Positions 57,400 to 64,000 of a stretch of 64,000 bases of DNA are shown here, piece by piece. The notes beneath the pieces were generated by a model, which saw only the letters and a list, made by a program, of their open reading frames with translations, did no database searches and was not told the DNA's origin. Location of the stretch: contig JAJIZI010000025.1 of assembly GCA_021018995.1 (NCBI GenBank), positions 1 through 64,000 of the forward strand, read 5' to 3'. Source of the stretch: Chloranthus sessilifolius. Lineage: Eukaryota > Streptophyta > Magnoliopsida > Chloranthales > Chloranthaceae. A program made the translations under genes and the position numbers. Numbering within the stretch: position 1 is the stretch's first letter; every line of letters starts with the position of its first letter.

Positions 57400-58990
57400 C
57401 AACTAGTAATTTGCTTTCAAAAAAAAAGAATAGAGTTGGTATGCCCGTGAAATGCATGATTTACGGCAATATGAATTGCAGTTTCACTGTCACATTGCAT
57501 GATCATTGGATCTCCTGGATAAACATCCATCAACCATCTACTTAAGTAGAAGCGTAAGCCACGTTAGCTCACATCCAGTAGTGGCTATGAGTTGATACTC
57601 TACCTCCGCACTAGATCATGGCATAACTGATTGCTTTTTTGCTTCTCCACGAGATTAAGTTATCACCAATGAAAACAAAGAGCCCCAATTTTAGATAAAA
57701 CGTACTAACCCAACCCAATCTCTCAAAGAATGTGACATCTACAAAAACAAAATGTTTTATGGAACTCGGGAATGTAGCACCTGTACCCTCGTTGCGTGTG
57801 AGTACCAAGAAAAAACACTTCATAGATCGAGAATCAAGTTTATCGCTACCTAGGGTGAGAACATGAGCAAAACAAACACATTAGAATAGATGAGGGGGTA
57901 GCAACAATGGTTGAGCCTTAGGAAACGGAACAAAAAAAGGAGTACCGACACCAAGAATGGATGATTAATGAGGTGACATGCAATAAGAACTGATCACCCT
58001 AAAATTATTCAGGAGCACACATGTAAAGTAAAAGGGCCCTTGTGACGTCAAAAAAATGTCTATTATTCTGTCAATAATTCTGTTTTGCTGATGGGTATGT
58101 ACACAAGAAGCTTGACGTAGAATGCCAACGTAGTTAAAGTAAAAATGAAATGTTAATGAAGAAATTTTTTTGACATTGTCAGATCTCAAGATAGAAAGAT
58201 TAGCATCAAATTGATTTTGTATTTCCATATGAAAGCTTTGAAAAATTGACAACAGTTCATATCTTTAATAAGATTTAACCATGTCATTCTTGAAATATCA
58301 TCTACATATTTAATAAAGTATCTAAATTACAACATACTCATGACAGGAGACGGCCACTAAACATTGAACTAAATAAAATGGGCGCTCTGGAAACGAGACT
58401 CTGTGATGCTTACTCGATTGACACACTTCACACTAATTGAGACATAAACGACAAAGACAAGACCAAACACTACAAAGTAGTAAAAAATAGACGACCAAGA
58501 CAACAGTGCCATTGATGAGGAAACAAACTTGAAAGCAAAGCAGTCTCCATCGAATCTCAATCAATGGAATTCCACCAAACTCACGCCCTCTACCAATTAT
58601 CATCCCCAACCTTAGATCCTCAAACACACATTAAGTAGAGAAGAAAGTTACTAAGCAGATAAGTGTCTCTATAATTTTACTTACAGACATCGAACTAAAA
58701 GGAACTAACGTGCTACAAAACAGAAGACAACTATAACGAAGTATGGTTGGCAATGCCTTTTCCATGTACCTTACACTGAGTACCATCAGTGATGGTAACA
58801 AAAGAATTACTAGAATTATGAAGAGAATATAACAAACTTGAGGGACCTGTCATTTGAACTATGAAAAGAATAGAACAAACTTGGGATACCTGTCATTTGA
58901 TTCATAGTACACGAATCAATAATCCAGAGAGATGACCGGTTAGAAGAAAGACAAATCGCACCTAAATTGACAAGGGTAGTGTGAAATAAG
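57400..58990 (-). pseudogene. Copia protease, integrase and RNase H remnants
   Basis: The protease (58880-58960) reads LWIIDSCTMNQMTG, with Cys in place of the Gly of D-S-G. The pre-integrase part near 58400-58600 includes CEVCQSSKHHRVSFP. The integrase core at 58252-57965 has SIFQSFHMEIQNQFD, ILRSDN and SCVHTHQQN. The segment KHFVFVDVTFFE (57760-57700) marks its end. It is followed directly by RNase H (GDNLISWRSKKAISYAMI, then CDSETAIHIAVNHAFH), so RT is deleted here too. Confidence 0.75.
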
Positions 58991-59026
58991 GAAAGGTGGT
59001 GCTAGAAGAAGGCTGCTAATTTTGGA

Positions 59027-59600
59027 TCAATCTAGTATAGTTTTCACGGGACAATGTAATGTGACCTTTTGCAGTAGGTTGTGGTTGTTGAGATGTAGCG
59101 GGTGCATTAGATTGAGTATCCTCGGTCTACGCCTGATTAGCCTGAGCAAGATTCCCATGAAGATCCCTACAAGTGTCAATCGAATGGCCTGAAAAACCAC
59201 AAGTGATACACTTACGCAGTATGCGTCCACCTCTTGCACGACCTTCCCCGAATCTCAATCACTACGACCACCATGACTTTCAGATCATCACGACTGCCAT
59301 CACTAATCAATGTAGAAAGAGCATTTCGATCAACAGTGCCAACGATAAAAGTAGTGTCAATATTCACGTTGTAGGCAAGCGTAAACCTCTGTAACAGATA
59401 GGATCGATTGACCTCCCAAAATTTGTGCTCGAACCGGTTCATAATCAAAGGGAAGTCCAGATAACAACTTGGGTGCCTTCCGCTCTTCACGTTTTCTTTG
59501 CTTTTCGATATCAAAGGTGAGAGGCCAGTAGACATTCAATTCTTCCCACTTCCCAACGAATTTAGAATAGCACTAGTCTAGTTTTTTCTTCCTTGAAAAA
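59027..59600 (-). pseudogene. Copia gag
   Basis: The capsid part has LLSGLPFDYEPVRAQILGG and SVTEVYACLQREY. The zinc-knuckle region follows as CGFSGHSIDTCRDLHGN in another frame, with the first Cys uncertain. There are two frame changes, at ~59360 and ~59240. Confidence 0.7.
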
Positions 59601-60154
59601 TAAGATACTCACGTAAAATTTCCCAAATGGCCTTGGAAGAATCAAGAAACATAATGTTTCAACTAATAAAAGGTTTCATACCATTCCACAACCATTTCAT
59701 AATCGGAACATTACCTCTAACTCATTCACGATAAATAGGGTCAATAGTCAATACTCGATGGCATCTCAAAAAATTGAAGATGAAATATCAAATGTTGAGT
59801 CCATCATATGGTAAGACACAAATTTCACAAAATATCACCTTCATGTAGAGATGAATCCTCAATCAAACTAATGACGTCACAAACTCTAGTCAATTATCTC
59901 ACTTTTTCTATGTGCGAAGAACACCACAAATCTTGAGCATAAACTTCAACCGCCTCGAGCCATCGTCACTAGATTCACCCTTCCCTTTTGGCATGTAAAG
60001 AAGGGTACTATGGGGCACACACGTGATAGAGAAAGAACCATAAAGTTGTTGCAACTTGCAAATACCCTACTATATAACTTTTTAGAAACAATCTAGAATA
60101 AGAAATAAATAAAATAATAAGAGGTGAAGCCCTAACACTAATGCTTTTATACCA

Positions 60155-60270
60155 TGCCCAAATATGAAAAATATTAAGATTTCATAAAAATTGAGGAAAA
60201 CTGGAGAGAGAGAGATAGAGAAAGAGAGAGAGGGAGAGACAATGAGAAGATGTGCTTATAGTTGCACACC

Positions 60271-60341
<71 letters not shown>

Positions 60342-60352
60342 AGAGTGTCTTC

Positions 60353-60384
<32 letters not shown>

Positions 60385-60623
60385 GTTTGTGTAAGGTACA
60401 AAGGATGAGCACTATGAATGATACACGGTTCAGCTTCCATTGACTTTGCACTCAAAATTACCCATGCATCGTGCAGGTTCTTTTGATCACTCTCACAAAT
60501 CGCGTGGGTTCCTCCAATGCACAGGTCCTCCTTTGATCCCATTCATCTAACGGGTTCCTCCCTAGTTACTAATAATATGTACATAAAATATATAAATATA
60601 AGAATAACGACTAATTTCTAACA
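60155..60623 (-). repeat. Copia 5' LTR
   Basis: Begins TGTTAGAAATTAG on the minus strand and ends TGGGCA next to the primer-binding site. It contains a GA-rich tract at 60203-60240, (TA)n at 60272-60337 and (TC)n at 60359-60384. Confidence 0.8.
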
Positions 60624-60714
60624 TTACTAATCATCCACTAGTTCTTGAGTCTGAATGGTAGAAGCTAGAGATTTACTAAAAGGTGTCTATAACCCCTCTA
60701 TATTAGAGGTAGGT

Positions 60715-61421
60715 TGTAAGTCCCACATCGTGTAGAAAGTTGTCTTGACCTTGGGACGTAAGTATGGCCTCCCCCCCACATCGGCTCATATCTGGGGTGG
60801 GCCCATACCAAAAATAAAACTCTAAAAGGAAATGGCTACTAGAGGAACCAAGAAAGACTGGTGGGACCAAGTGGAGCCACCTAATAAAGAGGACAGTATC
60901 TTGATAGGTGGCGTCGGGACGTTACAAAATGGTATCAAAGTCGAGGACGGCTCTCTTACAAGATGAGGTGGGACCAAGTGGAGCCACCTAAAGAGGACAA
61001 TATCTTGACATGTGGCGTCGGAGCGTTACAAAATAATATTAGAACCGAGGACGACTCTCTTACAAGATGAGGTGATTATAAGTCCCACATCGTGCAAGAA
61101 GTCGTCCTGGCCTTGGGACATAAGGCCTCCCCCCATATCGGTCCATATCTGGGGTCGGCCCATAACAAAAATAAAACTTTGAAGGGAAATGGCTACTAGT
61201 GGGACCAGGAAAGACTGATGGGGCCAAGTGGAGTCACCTAAAGAGGACAATATCTTAACATGTAGCGTTGGGGCGTTACAAAATAGAATCAGAGCCATCC
61301 TCCACTCTCTTACAAGAAAGGATGATTATAAGTCCCACATCGTGTAGGAAGTTGTCCTGACCTTGGGACATACGTAAGGCGTCCCCCTCACATGTAAGAT
61401 GCGCTTTGAGTGGGAGCATCG
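60715..61421 (+). mobile_element. Tandem TRIM array, LTR-internal-LTR repeats
   Basis: LTR A is 60715-60926 (TGTAAGTCCCACATCG to GGGACGTTACA), followed by a tRNA-Met-like site TGGTATCAAAGTC at 60930. A truncated LTR follows at 60970-61030 (GGACCAAGTGGAGCCACC to GCGTTACA). LTR B is 61077-61280, with a degenerate site ATCAGAGCC after it. LTR C starts at 61327 and is interrupted at 61421, resuming at 63734. Internal parts are only ~40-50 bp and share GAGGACGGCTCTCTTACAAG. No coding is present. Confidence 0.8.
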
Positions 61422-62392
61422 TGTGACGGGGCCAGAACTCGAGCTTGCAGCATGGTGCATGTGGCACGACATGTGATGCCAGGAGGGCATGCGACATGGG
61501 GCCATATTGGCCTGGCGACGTGGTCGCGTTGCGAGGACGCGACACGGTCGCATGAGGGTACGACGCGGAGCGTCACGGTCGCGACACGGACGCAACATAG
61601 CCAAGGTGGGCTAGCGATGCATGAGGCGTTGCGATATGTCAAACCAATAGGTTTGAGGTTCTCCTGCCATTCTGGCTGAGTGACTGTTTTACCCTTATAT
61701 AGGGGAAGGAAGCTAGAGAGCTATTCCCCCGCACACGGGGCCTTGCGTTGCCAGAGGGGGCGCAAGTGTCTCCTAGGCCTGAAAGGGTGGGCCTAGGACG
61801 TCGACACAGCAATGTCGTGTGGAACCCGAGGGAGGTTGATGTATGGCTCCGGACTACGCGTCGCGGTGCATACGGCTGGGCAACCTCGCGTGAGAACACC
61901 AAGCCGCTGCGTGGGACTCAGTTGAGCACGACAGCATGTGAGCTGAAGATGAACGTGTGCTAGTAATTCGGAACACACACGAAGTCAAGCTGCGTGGGAC
62001 TCAGTGGGGCACGCGAGCGCGAGGCACAAGGCTGTGGGCTTGATTCGGCAGGCGAACGAGGTACTAGTGCAATGCACATGGTGATGCTTGAGCAGGCCAA
62101 GTTAGCGCAGCGGTGCAGATTGGCGTGTCGTAAGGGGCACGATGAGCCGAATGGTAGGCCGTGAAACAGAGGCAACCATGTTGGGAGGAGTTCCCGTCCT
62201 CTAGGCGGGTGGTATCATAGCTGATGTGCAGAAAGGGTTGGCTTCGTTGCACGCGGTAGCGAAGCATCGCGCGGGTTGAAAGCGCGTCGAAGGACGCCCT
62301 CGCGACGATTGTTATCAAAAGTAGGCTGACCTAGCGAAGCGTGCGTTAGGTGCCGCACGGGACTGAGGTTGCGGAAGTGCGACCCCGTGACA
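61422..62392 (+). repeat. 5' LTR of the GC-rich element
   Basis: 971 bp, nearly identical to 62775-63733. It contains the TATATAGGGG box at about 61697-61706, a candidate promoter. Open frames on both strands recur in both LTRs and have no family resemblance; they reflect the high GC content. Confidence 0.85.
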
Positions 62393-62774
62393 TTTTGGTA
62401 TCAGAGCCAAGTTCGATCCAGAAGCGATGATGCTATGAGCGAATTGGTGCGAAAGCACGCGATGTGGTGTCAAGAGGACACGCGACATCCATGAACAAGT
62501 GGTGCAGAGGCACGCGATGTGGTGTCAAGAGGACACGCGACATCCTTGAACATTGGTGCGGAGGCACGCGACATCCCTGAGCTAGTTAACAGGTGAGGGC
62601 CTTGTGACAGCAGAACCAAGTTGACCCGACCGGGGTGACAGTGGGGAGCTTGTGGGAAGGTGCGGGCCTAAGAACTAGAAATGTGTTGCTAACAAGCTGG
62701 GAGGAGTTGGCGGGGTCAGTTCACTGCGATCATGCGTCAATGAGGACGTTGACATTTTATGGAGTGGTGGAGGA

Positions 62775-63733
62775 TGTGGCGGGGCCAGAACTCGAGCTTG
62801 CAGCATGGTACATGTGGCACGACATGTGGTGCCAGGAGGGCACGCGACATGGGGCCATATTGGCCTGGCGACGTGGTAGCGCTGCGAGGACACGACACGG
62901 TCGCATGAGGGTACGACGCGGAGCGTCACGGACGCGACATAGCCAAGGTGGGCTAGCGATGCATGAGGCGTTGCGGTATGTCAAACCAATAGGTTTGAGG
63001 TTCTCCTGCCATTCTAGCTGAATGACTGTTTTACCCTTATATAGGGGAAGGGAGCTAGAGAGCTATTCCCCCGCACACGGGCCCTTGCGTTGCCATAGGG
63101 GGCGCAAGTGTCTCCTAGGCCTGAAAGGGTGGGCCTAGGAGGTCGACGCAGCGATGCCGTGTGAAACCCGAGGGAGGTTGATGTATGGCTCCGGACTACA
63201 CGTCGCGGTGCATACGGCTGGGCAACCTTGCGTGAGAACACCAAGGCGCTGCGTGGGACTCAGTTGAGCACGACAGCATGTGGGCTAAAGATGAACGTGT
63301 GCTAGTAATTCGGAACGCACACGAAGGCAAGCTGCGTGGGACTCAGTTGGACACGCAAGCACGAGGCACAAGGTTGTGGGCTTGGTTCGGCAGGCGAGCG
63401 AGGTACTAGTGCAGTACACAGGGTGAAGCTTGAGCAGGCCAAGTTAGCGCAGCGGTGCAGATTGGCGTGTCGTAAGGGACACGATGAGCTGAATGATAGG
63501 CCGTGAAACAGAGGCAATCATGTTGGGAGGAGTTCCCGTCCTCTAGGCGGGTGGTATCAGAGCTTATGTGCAGAAGGGTTGGCTTCGTTGCACGCGGTAG
63601 CGAAGCACCGCACGGGTTGAAAGTACGTGGAAGGACGCCCTCGCGACGATTGTTATCAGAAGTAGGCTGACTTAGCGAAGCGTGCGTTAGGTGCCGCACG
63701 GGACTGAGGTTGCGGAAGTGTGACCCCGTGACA
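62775..63733 (+). repeat. 3' LTR of the GC-rich element
   Basis: 959 bp. It differs from the 5' LTR by scattered substitutions and a deletion of 12-15 bp near 62925, so insertion is fairly recent relative to its surroundings. Confidence 0.85.
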
Positions 63734-63872
63734 ATCGGCTCATATCTAGGGTCAGCCCGTACTAAAAATAAAATCTTAAAGGAAAAGGGCTACTAGTGGG
63801 ACCAAGTGGAGCCACCAAAGAGGACAATATCTTCACATGTGGCGTCGGGGCATGTGGCGTCGAGGCATTACA
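63734..63872 (+). mobile_element. Right part of TRIM LTR C
   Basis: Continues LTR C with ATCGGCTCATATCTAGGG and ends in GTCGAGGCATTACA. GCATGTGGCGTCG is duplicated at the end. Confidence 0.75.
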
Positions 63873-64000
63873 TAGGTCCTAGCTGTAGAAGGTGATTTAT
63901 ATGCGGTCACAGTTATCTAATATTATTCATACAATTTTAGATAGATTGGATAGGTTAAAATTTATATTCACGATATACATATTGATGAAATATGTTACCC
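63873..64000. other. Right edge, no recognised feature
   Basis: AT-rich sequence with nothing recognisable before the window ends. Confidence 0.4.

Larger units (their letters stand above)
53531..60628 (-). mobile_element. Copia element with 5-bp TSD, containing nested insertions
   Basis: The element proper is 53536-60623, flanked by TTACT (53531-53535, 60624-60628). The 5' LTR is 60155-60623, the 3' LTR 53536-53817. The primer-binding complement of TGGTATAAAAGC is at 60143-60154, and the polypurine tract CTTGAGGGGAA precedes the 3' LTR. Gag, protease and integrase run from ~59600 down to 57650. RT is missing, and RNase H pieces occur twice. Confidence 0.85.
61418..63737 (+). mobile_element. 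Non-coding GC-rich LTR element inserted in the TRIM
   Basis: 5' LTR 61422-62392, internal 62393-62774, 3' LTR 62775-63733. LTRs start TGTGACGGGGCC (TGTGGCGGGGCC) and end GACCCCGTGACA. The primer-binding site TGGTATCAGAGCC lies at 62396-62408, and a purine-rich GGAGTGGTGGAGGA lies before the 3' LTR. ATCG flanks both sides (61418-61421, 63734-63737), consistent with a 4-bp duplication of a site seen uninterrupted at 60780. The internal region has three repeats of GCACGCGATGTGGTGTCAAG at 62455 and 62510, plus a shortened copy at 62564. No frame resembles gag or pol, so it depends on other elements. Confidence 0.85.

Noticed and set aside
60191..60451. Frames encoding Ile-Tyr and Ser-Leu runs
   Set aside because: They are translations of the (TA)n and (TC)n tracts of the Copia LTR.
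61410..63699. Many overlapping open frames on both strands
   Set aside because: They recur at the same places in both LTRs of a GC-rich element. Stops are rare because of base composition, and no protein family is recognisable.
1..64000. tRNA or rRNA genes
   Set aside because: tRNA-like matches are limited to primer-binding sites next to LTRs; no cloverleaf-length or ribosomal sequence was recognised by eye.

Overview
The window is plant nuclear DNA, almost certainly from an angiosperm. The one recognisable host gene is a plant-type, multi-exon eIF3m, and nearly everything else is plant transposable elements stacked inside one another. The species cannot be named from the sequence. Most coding remnants carry stops and frameshifts, so this is old, methylated-type intergenic or intronic DNA rather than a gene-rich locus.

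Layout. (1) 464-671 is a diverged LTR of a TRIM-like family that reappears at 60715-63872; 889-1150 is a MITE-like repeat. (2) About 1940-30024 is a single very large Ty3/Gypsy element of the Tat lineage on the minus strand. Its gag, protease, RT, RNase H, second (archaeal-type) RNase H and integrase run from 26441 down to 8220. A plant-mobile-domain (PMD) pseudogene sits antisense to it at 4140-7677, four tandem-repeat arrays lie in its LTR/UTR regions, and both LTR copies share a 29-bp palindromic array. It was later hit by a hAT transposon (8799-12156), a Tekay/Del-like chromovirus (12157-18430) that landed in that hAT, a 730-bp hAT derivative (19767-20496) and a 198-bp hAT MITE (25246-25443). 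(3) 30025-35620 is a plus-strand Gypsy element whose gag is split by a minus-strand relative (31464-34535). (4) 36853-43146 is a decayed eIF3m gene, nine exons on the minus strand. (5) 43546-52966 is a complete Mutator-like element (MULE) with ~80-bp terminal inverted repeats and a perfect 9-bp target duplication. It carries a MuDR-type transposase and, on the other strand, a Ulp1-like cysteine protease remnant. Nine arrays of a 22-bp palindromic unit occupy its non-coding gaps. (6) 53536-60623 is a minus-strand Copia element (TSD TTACT) with a nested Gypsy-like element (53874-55993, TSD CCTAT) and a third copy of the hAT family (56616-57246). (7) 60715-63872 is a tandem TRIM array split by a GC-rich non-coding LTR element (61422-63733).

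The genes do not form a working pathway; the logic is insertional history. Target duplications, primer-binding sites and matching LTRs fix the order: Tat element, then hAT, then chromovirus, then a deletion that removed the hAT right end, part of the chromovirus LTR and part of the Tat integrase. Two observations stand out: the 22-bp arrays confined to the MULE, and a patchwork filler in the hAT transposase copied from three nearby places, which looks like a double-strand-break repair scar.
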